A stretch of DNA of 61,567 nucleotides from SURF-32 sp964648365. Lineage in GTDB: Bacteria; Planctomycetota; Phycisphaerae; UBA1845. Every line of letters begins with the position of its first letter. Position 1 is the first letter of the stretch. The DNA lies in assembly GCA_964648365.1 (NCBI GenBank), contig CAZYLK010000011.1, positions 1 through 61,567 of the forward strand, read 5' to 3'. The notes under the pieces are model-generated. The model ran no database searches. It saw only the letters and a list, made by a program, of their open reading frames with translations, and was not told where the DNA came from. This document shows, piece after piece, positions 52,285-60,625 of the stretch. The translations under genes and the position numbers were made by a program.

Positions 52285-52587
52285 ATGGACGAATCAAAGA
52301 AGCAGAAAGTCCTGTATGGAATTCTCGCGGTGACCGTGGCGCTGACGCTGGCGATCAATTTCTGGCCGGCGTCGCCGCCGGCGTTTGATAACGGGCCGAT
52401 CTCCGTGCGACCGGTGAGCGCCACGCCGGACGATCCACCGCAGGAGTTCACCGTCCAGCGCGACCAGGAAGAGGATCCGATCGCCGAGCGCCGCGCCCGC
52501 CGCCCGGCCGACGATGAGAACGGTGCCATCATCCGTCGCGCCCCGCAACGGCCGGCGGAAAAGGACCAGGTCGTGCCGTCGGTGTAG
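52285..52587 (+). CDS. Small single-pass membrane protein
   Basis: A 100-residue protein with a short cytoplasmic start (MDESKKQKV), one transmembrane helix (LYGILAVTVALTLAINFW), then a charged, Pro/Arg-rich, probably disordered periplasmic part (QRDQEEDPIAERRARRPADDENG). GGAGG lies 7 nt before the ATG. No family is recognised. It reads towards the convergent restriction cluster, with a bidirectional hairpin between them. Confidence 0.7.
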   Translation: MDESKKQKVLYGILAVTVALTLAINFWPASPPAFDNGPISVRPVSATPDDPPQEFTVQRDQEEDPIAERRARRPADDENGAIIRRAPQRPAEKDQVVPSV

Positions 52588-52754
52588 CTGCCCGTTGAAG
52601 CACGTGTGGCACGGCCTTCGAGGTCGTGAGCACGGCGTTTGACGCTGTGATTCCACCGGCTGGAAGCGGGTGCCGCACGCGGGTTGAGTCGCTCATCAAC
52701 AAACGGCAGGCGGGCTTACGTCCGCGCGGCGCGCCACCCCGGCGGGCTGCTGCC

Positions 52755-52810
52755 GAAAAACAGCACACGGCCCGGGCGCGGGGATGCGTCCGGGCTGTTT
52801 CAATTGAAAC
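52755..52810 (-). terminator. Terminator at the end of the restriction cluster, with perfect palindrome
   Basis: Minus strand: stem ACAGCCCGGACGC with GCGCCCGGGCCGT (two G-U-type mismatches), then a CTGTTTTT tract (52762-52756). It ends the minus-strand cluster and may act in both directions. Next to it is the perfect 14-bp palindrome GTTTCAATTGAAAC at 52797-52810. Confidence 0.6.
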
Positions 52811-52866
52811 GTGCCCGGTCCCGCCGGCGCCGCGCCGCGGGTGGGTTCGTCGCGGACGTTCGATCG

Positions 52867-53085
52867 CTATCCATCGATGCCGACGTCAATCTGTGCTTCG
52901 GCCGGAGTGAGGGTAACGATGGGGCCTATGAGGCGCAACTCGTCCGGTGTGAGCCCAGCTTCAAGGTGCGTCCAGACCTGGCGCTGGCGCTCCTCGTCAC
53001 ACGCCCAGCCGGGACGCCAGTTCTCGGAGGAAACTCCGGTGTTCCGGTGATCCGACGTGTAGGATTTGATCCAGACCATACGCAC
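52867..53085 (-). CDS. Small protein overlapping the endonuclease gene, paralogue of the protein at 55161
   Basis: A reading frame of 72 codons from GTG 53085 (or ATG 53079), overlapping the last 89 bp of the endonuclease gene in another frame. Its last 41 residues (from ERQRQVWTHL) align without gaps to the last 41 of the 89-residue protein at 55161, with 23 identities, including LTP, GPIV and LTPAEA. Conservation of the protein rather than chance overlap supports translation. The N-terminal part is shorter than in the paralogue and partly encoded within the endonuclease gene. The shared block (ERQ...LWxxL...LTPxE...VGPIV) faintly resembles BolA. The function is unknown; the position suggests an accessory to the endonuclease. 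Confidence 0.6.
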   Translation of the reverse strand: MRMVWIKSYTSDHRNTGVSSENWRPGWACDEERQRQVWTHLEAGLTPDELRLIGPIVTLTPAEAQIDVGIDG

Positions 53086-53956
53086 GAGTAGTGGTCGGCG
53101 ACTCCGCCCTCACGACATCTGGCGACACGGCAACCCGAAGGATCGTCCAACACTCCAGATAGCCCGTACCTCTCGCCTTCTGGTGGCTCTTCTCCGCTTC
53201 GCCCAGACGGTTGTGAACATTCGACGCATCGGCGCCGCCTTTGATTTCGATCGAGAGGATCGGACGCACCCCCTCGTCGAGCGTCTCGACGACCGTAACG
53301 TCGGGATCCGCGCCAAACTCAACAACTACGGTTCGACCGGCGGCATTCCGCAAATCGATCGTTCGGCGCGTCTCACTGATGATGAACGGCTTGACCGCGG
53401 ATCGCACGAGATTGAACACATCCACCGTCGCCTGCTGGCCGATGCGTGTATTCTCTTCTCCGCGCCACTGCGGGCCGATCGTGAGAAGTTGCAACTCGTG
53501 GATCGAGGCGATTGACAGCTTGTCGAGTTTCTCAACCAGGACTGAAGCCGTCGCGATCAGCGATTCGCTGAGCCATTCGATCTGCCCAGCGATGCGGGTC
53601 GCAATCTCCCCGCGTTCCTCCATGCCTCGGTAGCGGCCGTACGGTCCCTTGTAGTAGAACTCCTTCTGCGAGAAGCCGAACAGCAGTCGGTAGTATCCCA
53701 GCAACCTTGGATTCTCGCGCAGCACGCCGGGGACAGGAAACACAACTTCCCCGCGCAGGCCCAGCGCGGCCACTTGCTTCAAAGCGCTCGCTGGAACGAG
53801 CCGGCCCAGGTCAGCATCAATGTCCGGAATTCGCATCCGCTTCACAGTGGCCGCCAGCGCCGGGCTGAGCAGCACGGAGTTAATCTTGCGCAAACGATAA
53901 TAGAACGAGACTTGGAGCCTCGGGTCGAGCGGAACCAGTTCCTGAGGTGGAGGCAT
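52997..53956 (-). CDS. XcyI-like type II restriction endonuclease
   Basis: A 319-residue protein following the methyltransferase by 3 bp. The N-terminal part (LQVSFYYRLRKINSVLLSPALAATV, LLGYYRLLFGFSQKEFYYKGPYGRYRGMEERGE) fits what I recall of the XcyI/Cfr9I group, which cuts CCCGGG. The nuclease site is probably Asp in GADPDVTVVE followed by Glu-Ile-Lys in PILSIEIKGG, a PD...ExK pattern. It would cut unmodified DNA; the adjoining SPPY-type methyltransferase protects the host. Recognition of CCCGGG is inferred from family resemblance alone. The 3' end overlaps a small frame (52867). Confidence 0.75.
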   Translation of the reverse strand: MPPPQELVPLDPRLQVSFYYRLRKINSVLLSPALAATVKRMRIPDIDADLGRLVPASALKQVAALGLRGEVVFPVPGVLRENPRLLGYYRLLFGFSQKEFYYKGPYGRYRGMEERGEIATRIAGQIEWLSESLIATASVLVEKLDKLSIASIHELQLLTIGPQWRGEENTRIGQQATVDVFNLVRSAVKPFIISETRRTIDLRNAAGRTVVVEFGADPDVTVVETLDEGVRPILSIEIKGGADASNVHNRLGEAEKSHQKARGTGYLECWTILRVAVSPDVVRAESPTTTRAYGLDQILHVGSPEHRSFLRELASRLGV

Positions 53957-53959
53957 GGG

Positions 53960-54838
53960 TCAATCGCGCCAGCCCAAGCGACGCTCCGCGAGATGAACGT
54001 ACTCACGCTTCAATTCGATGCCCGTGAACCGGCGATGAAGCCGGACACAGACCTCCCCGACCGTGCCGGATCCGAAGAACGGATCCAGCACTTTGTCACC
54101 CGCATTCGTCCCGGCCAGGACGCAAAGCTCAACCAGCCTTCCCGGAAACGTGGCGAAGTGCGCGCCTTCGAACGCCTCTGTGTTGATGTTCCAGACGGAG
54201 CGGCGGTTGCGCAGCCGGCCGTTGCCATTGGTCGGCTCGCGCACGGCCTCGTGGTGGTAGAGATAGTCCTCGCTCTTGGTCAGCAGGAAGACGTACTCGT
54301 GCGCTCGCGTGGGCCGGTCCTTGACCGACTCGGGCTGACAATTCGGCTTGTTCCAGACGATATCAGAGCGCAAGAACCAACCATCGGCTTGCAGCGCGAG
54401 GGCCAACCGCCAGGGGATTCCGATCAGATCCTTCGGCTTGAGCCCCTTGGGCGTCGGCGGACGATACGACATGGCGCGAGCCGGGTTCTTGCGGTCGGTG
54501 GCGCGCCAACGGCGATTCCCGCTCGTGTACGAATCGCCGAGATTGAGCCACATTGTGCCGTCATCGCGCAGAACGCGCCGCACCTGGCGAAACACGGCAG
54601 TCAGCCGGCCTATGTACGCTTCGACATCCTCCTCCGCGCCGATCTGGTCAGGATACCCGTAATCACGCAATCCCCAGTACGGCGGGCTGGTCACACAGCA
54701 CCGAAACGTCTGCGCTCGCAGGCGCGGCAGCACCTGCACCGCGTCGCCCTCGAAGATATCGCAGCCTTCGGGGCGCGTGTCGAACAGCAAGCGCGGCCTC
54801 ACTGTCGCGGGTTCGGCTGGTGCAGATTCCGCAGGCAT
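53960..54838 (-). CDS. DNA methyltransferase, probably N4-cytosine (XcyI/Cfr9I-type)
   Basis: A 292-residue beta-class amino-methyltransferase, with the catalytic motif first: TSPPYWGLRDYG at 50-61 (SPPY, typical of N4-cytosine enzymes), then GTMWLNLGDSYTSG, a target region (PPTPKGLKPKDLIGIPWRLALALQADGW), and the SAM motif KVLDPFFGSGTVGEVCV near residue 250. It modifies the site cut by the adjoining endonuclease. The start ATG 54838 (MPAESAPAEPATV) is chosen; the frame is open further up into the glyS remnant. The promoter may lie within that remnant. Together with the endonuclease it makes a compact type II system. Confidence 0.88.
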   Translation of the reverse strand: MPAESAPAEPATVRPRLLFDTRPEGCDIFEGDAVQVLPRLRAQTFRCCVTSPPYWGLRDYGYPDQIGAEEDVEAYIGRLTAVFRQVRRVLRDDGTMWLNLGDSYTSGNRRWRATDRKNPARAMSYRPPTPKGLKPKDLIGIPWRLALALQADGWFLRSDIVWNKPNCQPESVKDRPTRAHEYVFLLTKSEDYLYHHEAVREPTNGNGRLRNRRSVWNINTEAFEGAHFATFPGRLVELCVLAGTNAGDKVLDPFFGSGTVGEVCVRLHRRFTGIELKREYVHLAERRLGWRD

Positions 54839-54947
54839 AACTGGCACGCATGCTACCGGATGCCGAACGCCGCGCCTACGGTTGCGGGGGTGCCGGTCGC
54901 GCCGGATTCGGTGTCCCCGAACGCTCCCATTCGGCGTCGCCGCGGCG

Positions 54948-55101
54948 CTACAACCCCAGCTTCTCCCGCAGATGCTCCAGGCAGCGGCTCTTGTCGATGC
55001 GCTCCTGGCTGGCGTCGTCGCGGTTGCGGACGGTGACGGTGCCGTCTTCCTTGGTCTGGCCGTCGATGGTGAAGCAGAACGGCGTGCCGGCCTCGTCCAC
55101 G
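54948..55101 (-). pseudogene. Duplicated 3' fragment of glyS
   Basis: The minus strand carries the last 50 or so codons of glyS, from DEAGTPFCFTIDG to LREKLGL and the TAG stop. It differs from the intact glyS end (55901-56150) by about six bases over 150, with one 77-bp stretch identical, and identity goes on for about 12 bp past the stop. There is no start and no upstream part, so it is a remnant or an attachment-like repeat. It lies 953 bp from the intact copy, and the HEPN-like/small-protein pair lies between. Confidence 0.9.
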
Positions 55102-55160
55102 GAGGCAGCACGCCATGGCGGTCCGAAGCGTGCGACCGCCGGACGCATCGTCCTCATCCG

Positions 55161-55430
55161 CTACTTGTCCATTGTGACGTCAAACTCAGCCTCGGCCGGC
55201 GTGAGCGCGACGATAGGCCCGACACGTGACCGCTCAGCCGGCGTCAGTTCACGTTCGAGAAGTTCCCAGAGCAAGGCTTGTCTTTCACGATCACCCCGGC
55301 CGTCGAAGGCCGTCGTAGCGATCCAACCCGTCACGCGACCGCTGGAGGCGATGCTCTCCAGACCATCGGCCACGTCCGGGTCAAGGTGCTTCCGCACCGT
55401 GTCGATCACTTTCTGGTGTAGTTCGTCCAC
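55161..55430 (-). CDS. Small acidic protein downstream of the HEPN-like gene (BolA-like?)
   Basis: An 89-residue protein from GTG 55430, overlapping the HEPN-like gene by 25 bp. It begins MDELHQKVIDTVRKHLDPDVADG, then SSGRVTGWIATTAFDGRGDRERQALLWELL, and ends LTPAERSRVGPIVALTPAEAEFDVTMDK. Helix, a strand-like segment, FDG...RERQxLLWxxL helix and a final LTPAE recall the order of BolA-type (KH class II) proteins, a weak structural inference. A paralogue follows the endonuclease at 52867. I infer a partner of the HEPN-like protein, perhaps an antitoxin or regulator. Confidence 0.72.
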   Translation of the reverse strand: MDELHQKVIDTVRKHLDPDVADGLESIASSGRVTGWIATTAFDGRGDRERQALLWELLERELTPAERSRVGPIVALTPAEAEFDVTMDK

Positions 55431-55876
55431 GCCACAACTCCCTTCATATGCACCACGGCCGCCGCTTCGAGGATCCGGCTCGCCACCGTCCGGAGTATAG
55501 CATCCGGACCGCCTCGGATTCCCTGAACCAGGTCATGGAACTGCCGAACGTATCCCAATACCCCGTCCCTGGACAGGTATCGCAGGTCGTTCCTCCAGAA
55601 TCGCACGATCAGGTTCCAGTCATCCCGGGCTCCCGGCGATTTCATCCCCTCCTGGAGGCTCGTTCGACATCGGGCAAGCCACTTCGGGAGGCTGTGTCGG
55701 GCATCATGCGTCGGGTCATCAAGCAGCGCCACTGCCTGCAAGATGCACTCGACCGACAAGCCACTCAGGTAGAGCGCCATTGCCGGGTCGTCACCAAGCA
55801 GCCGCCACGCACTCTCCCTGCGTTCAATGGATGCGGCGTATAGGACGTCAGGGTTGTGAGCCAGAGCTGTAGACAT
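55406..55876 (-). CDS. HEPN-like helical protein
   Basis: A 156-residue helical protein starting 24 bp after the glyS stop on the same strand. The block RRESAWRLLGDDPAMALYLSGLSVECILQAVALL is the HEPN-type start, in which the protein is described as xxYLAGYxVECxLKA. HEPN domains often serve as RNase toxins with an RX4-6H motif, but I find no such motif here, so it may be an inactive or structural member. The remaining helices are rich in Arg/Leu (RFWRNDLRYLSRDGVLGYVRQFHDLV). A small acidic gene overlaps its 3' end. It lies between two copies of the glyS 3' end and so belongs to an inserted cassette. Confidence 0.7.
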   Translation of the reverse strand: MSTALAHNPDVLYAASIERRESAWRLLGDDPAMALYLSGLSVECILQAVALLDDPTHDARHSLPKWLARCRTSLQEGMKSPGARDDWNLIVRFWRNDLRYLSRDGVLGYVRQFHDLVQGIRGGPDAILRTVASRILEAAAVVHMKGVVAWTNYTRK

Positions 55877-55900
55877 CGGTGAACAGGTTCTCGCCGCGCG

Positions 55901-57704
55901 CTACAACCCCAGCTTCTCCCGCAGGTACTCCAGGCACCGGCTCTTGTCGATGCGTTCCTGGCTGGCGTCGTCGCGGTTGCGGACGGTGACGGTGCCGTCT
56001 TCCTTGGTCTNNNNNNNNNNNNNNNNNNNNNNNNNNNNNNNNNNNNNNNNNNNNNNNNNNNNNNNNNNNNNNNNNNNNNNNNNNNNNNNNNNNNNNNNNN
56101 NNNNNNNNNNGGCCGTCGATGGTGAAGCAGAAAGGCGTGCCGGCCTCGTCCATGCGGGCGTAGCGCTTGCCGATCGACTGCTTGGCGTCGTACTGGCAGG
56201 GCATGACCTTGCGGATCGCTTCATAGATCGGCACGGCCAGTTCGGGCATGCCGTCCTTGGCGACCAGCGGGAACACGGCCGCCTTGATCGGGGCCAGCCG
56301 CGGGTGAAACTTGAGGAACTCGGGACTGGCGCGGGATTCGTCGAACGAATACGCCTCGCACAGCACCGCCAGCGTGAACCGGTCCGCCCCGGCGGAGGGT
56401 TCGATGACGTGCGGCACATAACGATACGGCGGCCGGGACTTCGCCTCCTTCGCCCGTTCCGCGAGCTTTGCTTTCTCGGCGCCCTCCGCGCCCTCAGCGG
56501 TGAACTTATCCTTATCCCGCTCCCACGCCTCGTCGTCGAACACGGCGAAGGCGTCTTCCTTGCCCTTGGCGTGCTTGCCGTGCTGATTCAGGTCAAACGA
56601 CCCGCGGTGGGCGACGCCTTCCAGTTCCTGCGTTTCCTCAGAGAATGGGAACAGATACTCGATGTCGGTACACGCGTTGCTGTAATGCGCCAGTTCGTCC
56701 TTACCCTGCTGCCGCGGCCGGAGCTTGTCCGACGCGATGCCCAGCGACTTATACCAGTTGATCCGCACGTCGCGCCAGAACTCGTACCACATCATCGACT
56801 CGTCCGGATGGCAGAAGAACTCGATCTCCATCTGCTCGAACTCGCGCGAGCGAAACGTGTAGTTGCGGGGTGTGATTTCGTTGCGAAACGCCTTTCCAAT
56901 CTGCGCAATTCCGAACGGGATCTTGACCCGCGACGTGTCCATGACGTTCATGAAGTTGGCGAAGATTCCCTGCGCCGTCTCCGGACGCAGGTAGACCTTA
57001 CTGTCTTCGGTCTGCTCCACACCCGCATGGGTCTCGAACATTAGTTTGAACGCGGACGATGGACCGAGGGGCGCCCCGCATCGGGGACAGGGATCCTGGA
57101 GGCCAGTCTGGTGGAGTTGTTCTGTAGCGACATACGACGTGAACTCTGCCAACGACGGTGGCGCGTCAGGCTGTCCATTGACCCGCGTCGTCAGGAACGC
57201 AAGCGTAACTTCGGGATTGCGCACGAGTGCAAGGTTTGGGGCCAGTTTTTTTCCCTTCGTCCTGGCCCACTGCATGAGTCGCGGCGAGTCGATGTGGCCG
57301 GAGACCGGGGTAAACACCTGCAGAAGCGAATCCATCCACGTAGACCCCGTCGCCAGGGCCTCCCACAATTGATCAGCCCGAACAAAGTGACCGCAGCCGG
57401 GACACTTGCGCATCGGATCGGCAAAACCCGCAAGATGCCCGCTCGCCTCCCACACCTTGGGATTCATGATGATCGAACAATCCACGCCGACCATCTGGTA
57501 CTCGCGCCCCTCCGGCCCGACGGGCGGGTTGCGCACCATGTCGAGCCACCAGGCGTCCTTGATGTTGCGCTTCAGCTCGGTCCCCAGCGGCCCGTAGTCC
57601 CAGAAGCCGCCGATGCCGCCGTAGATCTCGCTGCTGCCGAATATAAACCCCCGCCGCCGGCAAAGGGCGACGATCTTCTCCATCGTTTGTGCGTCTTTTT
57701 TCAT
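55901..57704 (-). CDS. glyS: Glycine-tRNA ligase (class II, single-chain type)
   Basis: A single-chain (alpha2 type) glycyl-tRNA synthetase, about 567 residues once the gap is closed. It shows GFIFGSSEIYGGIGGFWDYGPLGTELKRNIKDAWW at the start, two zinc-binding pairs (CPGCGHF and CPRCGAPLG), the motif 2 region (VYLRPETAQGIFANFMNVMDTSRVKIPFGIAQIGKAFRNE), REFEQMEIEFF, and motif 3 (EPSAGADRFTLAVLCEAY). The gap at 56011-56110 breaks the frame as given; joining the flanks directly restores DGQTKEDGTVTVRNRDD and the C-terminus LREKLGL, exactly as in the duplicated copy at 54948. A low-complexity insert EGAEGAEKAKLAERAKEAK sits near residue 410. The start is 57704 or 57683. The HEPN-like gene follows in 24 bp. 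Confidence 0.95.
56011..56110. other. Assembly gap of 100 N inside glyS
   Basis: The duplicated glyS end at 54948-55101 reads straight across this junction (TTGGTCTGGCCGTCGATGG) with no missing base. Closing the gap to zero also restores the reading frame. The gap sits in a 77-bp exact repeat, which explains why assembly broke there. Confidence 0.85.
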
Positions 57705-58491
57705 GCGAAGCCATCATTCCGTTCAAAAGGTCACGCCTTTCGGCGGCAATCGTTCCATTCAAGAGCCGCGCCATTCCGCGATTATCTTCCGCATCCTGCC
57801 GTTACGACCCGTTTGCGTTCCATCCCGCGGCGCGAGAAACGCGGCTCGACCCCCCTCCGACGACCCCAACGGGGTCGCATCGTACCGCCCAGGTTTGCCC
57901 GCAAGAGCGGGAAAGTCTGGGCGCTACGCCACAACGCCTTCGGCGCAGCGGAGCAGCGCGACTCTGCGGAGGCCTCACCCGCCGTCAAAACCCGCGCCAA
58001 CCCCCGCGACCCATCCCCGCCGCACAGGAACCGCAGCCGGGAAGCGCAGTCCGCGTCGTTTGCTGCACGCATCCGTCAAGGCTAATCCCACACATACCGC
58101 TCATCGAACGCCAGTCTATGCTTCTCAAACAGGGCTCGCAATTCGGCCTCCACGGTCAGCGTCCGGGCCGACAGAACAGGCGTACAGCCCCGATGGGGTT
58201 GCGGCACGCGGGCGGCGAGGGGGCCGGTGATTGACGGAACTCGCGCGAAAACCGTGCGCCGCCCACCGCTGGCGCGCTCGGCACTGACGTCGTCGCGCCG
58301 GCTGCTGTCACCTGGCCACCCGCCACTCATGCTCGGATCGCCCGAGAGCGAATCGGGCCCGGCGGGCATCGGGCGCGGCCCGCCCTGGGCGTGCGCGACG
58401 CGCCAGGCAGACGTTCGCGGGGGAGCCGCGGACTTCCGCCCGCGCGGAGTTTCGCCAGGATGCTGTCGTCCCGTGGGATAGACCGTCGGCA
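57705..58491. other. Intergenic region with a possible gene remnant
   Basis: No intact gene is supported in these 787 bases. On the minus strand the frame ending at 58082 closes with a protein-like tail (LRALFEKHRLAFDERYVWD), preceded by Arg/Pro-rich sequence with no domain; it could be the remnant of a lost gene. Short hairpins occur, such as CGACCCC-AAC-GGGGTCG at 57861-57877. Confidence 0.4.
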
Positions 58492-59256
58492 TCACCGTAT
58501 CGCGGCGAGAAACCACGCGGGTGCCAGCGCGTCCATCACATGCAAGGCGCGCTGCGGGGTGGGCTTGCCCGTGGGGCAGTACAGAAAGCCCCACGACTCG
58601 ATGTAGACATTCCCCGTCTCGACAAACACGGACCCGTCGTCGTATCGCTTCGTGCGTTGAACCGGGAAAAGGCCGACCCATTCCGGCTGCCGGACGTCAC
58701 GCCTGGTGGAAACCAGCTCTTGCAATGCCCCCCGGCTTGCCGTGAATCGCGCCCAGGCAGGCCATGGGTACGCGATGGAACTGGCAAGCAGGAACAGGCA
58801 GACCGGGGTGACCACCCAGTGCGAACGGCGCCGGCGCGCAGGGTTCGACTGGTCGTTGGCTGCCAGACCTCCGTCGAGTTCCTCTGTCCTGCGTTGCCGA
58901 CCAGTCAGCGCAAACAGCACGCGAAGGGCGTAATCCGCCGCGATGATCACATAAAGTGGAAAGGCGGCGCACGTGAAGATATACCCCACGGCGAACCAGC
59001 TTCCCGGCGAACTCATGTCGATGAGGGCGTATCCCGTCAGCAGGGCGACGGTCCACCGGTGCCACGCCTGCGGCGGCCTTGCAAAACGCGGCCGCAGGCG
59101 CGAGCGTTCGCGGGCCGGATCGCCGAACGAGGCGGAGTCACCGGGCTCGAACGCGCGGCCGCACCTCGGACAGACGGGCGTCGGCAAACCTCTGAGCGGG
59201 TAGCGGCATTGCAGACAGACGGCGGTGTCAGGCAGGTCCGTTCCGACATCGTTCAT
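58492..59256 (-). CDS. Membrane protein with N-terminal zinc ribbon
   Basis: A 254-residue protein starting MNDVGTDLPDTAVCLQC. Residues 14-38 are a zinc ribbon, CLQCRYPLRGLPTPVCPRCGRAFEPGD, the planctomycete CxxCxYxLRGL type also seen at the C-terminus of the protein at 20313. Three to four transmembrane helices follow (WTVALLTGYALIDM, WFAVGYIFTCAAFPLYVIIAADYAL, VVTPVCLFLLASSIAYPW), then an extracytoplasmic domain (RFTASRGALQELVST...VFVETGNVYIESWGFLYCPTG). Function unknown. GGGAG 9 nt before the ATG at 59256 fixes the start. It stands 43 bp after the DUF4143 ATPase gene on the same strand. Confidence 0.75.
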   Translation of the reverse strand: MNDVGTDLPDTAVCLQCRYPLRGLPTPVCPRCGRAFEPGDSASFGDPARERSRLRPRFARPPQAWHRWTVALLTGYALIDMSSPGSWFAVGYIFTCAAFPLYVIIAADYALRVLFALTGRQRRTEELDGGLAANDQSNPARRRRSHWVVTPVCLFLLASSIAYPWPAWARFTASRGALQELVSTRRDVRQPEWVGLFPVQRTKRYDDGSVFVETGNVYIESWGFLYCPTGKPTPQRALHVMDALAPAWFLAAIR

Positions 59257-59299
59257 ACCGGTCTCCCTGCAATCCGCGAGGCGGCGCGGCTTCCGCAGC

Positions 59300-60544
59300 T
59301 CATGTCGCCGCCGTTTCCCACAACGCACCGATCGGCAGTGCGTGGAGCCGCGGCCCGAACGGGATGGTATCCTCTCCCAGGTAGAGCACGACGCCGCGAT
59401 GGAACCGCTCGCCGGCCAGGTCGGCGAGTTCGCGCAGGCCCTTCAAGTCGTCCGAACTGAGCGTGGCGCCGGCCTTGATCTCTATCCCCACGATCCGGCC
59501 GGTGGAATCCTCCAGCACAGCGTCCACTTCGCGCCCGGCCTGCGTGCGGAAATGGAACAGTTCCGGCCGCGTGCGGCTCCATGTCGCCTGCTTGCACAGT
59601 TCCATGACGACGAAGTTTTCGACCAGCGGCCCGCGCTGTTTCGGGTCGCGGCCGAGCCGCTGTTTGCTCGTGCCCAGCAGATGCGTCAACAGGCCGGAGT
59701 CGTTGAGGTAGAGTTTTGGCGCCTTGACCAGCCGCTTGCCCAGATTGCTCGACCATGCAGGCAGCGTCCGCACGAAAAACGTCATCTCCAGCAGGGCGAA
59801 ATAGCGTTTGAGCGTCGTCTGCGGCACGGCCAGATCCCTGGCGACGTCGGCGAAGTTCAGCGGGGATCCCGCCCGCGCCGCCAGCAGCTTCAGCAGCCGC
59901 GGCAATTCGGTCAGGCGTTCGATGTTGGCCACGTCGCGAACGTCGCGCTGCAGGATGGTGGACACGTACGAGCGGAACCAGTCCCCACGGCGCGACGTGC
60001 CCCGGGTCGTGCAGATTTCCGGATAGCCGCCCCGCAGCACGCGGTCCATCACTTGAGCGGCCTCCTGCGGCGCGGCCGGACCCTGCGGAGTCGCCTTCGC
60101 AAAGAGTGCATCCACGAAGGTCTCGCGGACGCCCTCGATCTCGCCCTGTGAAAACGGCCACAGCGTGAGTATCTCGATCCGACCCGCCAGCGACTCGGAC
60201 ACGGTCGGTACGAGCAGGATGTTGGCGGAGCCTGTCAGCAGGAAACGTCCCGGCCTGCGGCGGCGGTCCACCTCGCGCTTGATGGCGGGGAAGAGCTGTG
60301 GCGCCTTCTGGACTTCGTCGATGACGACCAGCCCCTTCGGCGCGGCGACGAACCCCTGGGTGTCGTCCGTCGCGGCCGTCAGGGTCGCGGCGTCGTCCAG
60401 CGTCAGATAGCTGGCGACTTTGCGATCGCCCGCGAGGGCCTGAACGAGCGTGCTCTTGCCCGTCTGCCGGGCGCCGTGAACGAGCACGACCGGCGTGTCC
60501 CGGAGGCTCTGCCGGACCTTTTCCGTGAGGCGGCGTTCGATCAT
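59300..60544 (-). CDS. AAA ATPase with DUF4143 domain
   Basis: A 414-residue protein of the AAA_14-DUF4143 family. Walker A is VHGARQTGKSTLVQAL (about residues 23-38), Walker B GLVVIDEVQKAPQLF, sensor region RFLLTGSANILL, and PFSQGEIEG follows. The C-terminal DUF4143 part (LPRLLKLLAARAGSPLNFADVARDLAVPQTTLKRYFALLE, then YLNDSGLLTHLLG and a PD-(D/E)XK-like FRTQAGREVDAVLEDSTGRIVGIEIKAG) is complete, with Asp and Glu-Ile-Lys in place. These genes occur in many copies in bacteria and archaea, spread horizontally, and have no settled role. A 37-bp perfect palindrome lies 45 bp before the start codon. Confidence 0.9.
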   Translation of the reverse strand: MIERRLTEKVRQSLRDTPVVLVHGARQTGKSTLVQALAGDRKVASYLTLDDAATLTAATDDTQGFVAAPKGLVVIDEVQKAPQLFPAIKREVDRRRRPGRFLLTGSANILLVPTVSESLAGRIEILTLWPFSQGEIEGVRETFVDALFAKATPQGPAAPQEAAQVMDRVLRGGYPEICTTRGTSRRGDWFRSYVSTILQRDVRDVANIERLTELPRLLKLLAARAGSPLNFADVARDLAVPQTTLKRYFALLEMTFFVRTLPAWSSNLGKRLVKAPKLYLNDSGLLTHLLGTSKQRLGRDPKQRGPLVENFVVMELCKQATWSRTRPELFHFRTQAGREVDAVLEDSTGRIVGIEIKAGATLSSDDLKGLRELADLAGERFHRGVVLYLGEDTIPFGPRLHALPIGALWETAAT

Positions 60545-60588
60545 GCGTGGAGACTAGCCCTCCGGCCCGTGCAAATCAACCCCATGCC

Positions 60589-60625
60589 GGATGAAAATCG
60601 TCCATTTAATGGACGATTTTCATCC
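60589..60625. promoter_or_regulatory. 37-bp perfect palindrome before the DUF4143 ATPase gene
   Basis: Arms GGATGAAAATCGTCCAT (60589-60605) and its exact complement (60609-60625) flank TTA. The site is AT-rich in a very GC-rich region. On the minus strand TTGACT (60635-60630) could be a -35 just upstream, placing the palindrome across the promoter. I infer an operator or recognition site tied to the ATPase gene. Confidence 0.7.

Noticed and set aside
58082..58681. A 199-codon minus-strand frame
   Set aside because: It overlaps the zinc-ribbon membrane protein and is mostly Arg/Pro-rich; only its last 20 residues look protein-like. Kept only as a possible remnant in the intergenic note.
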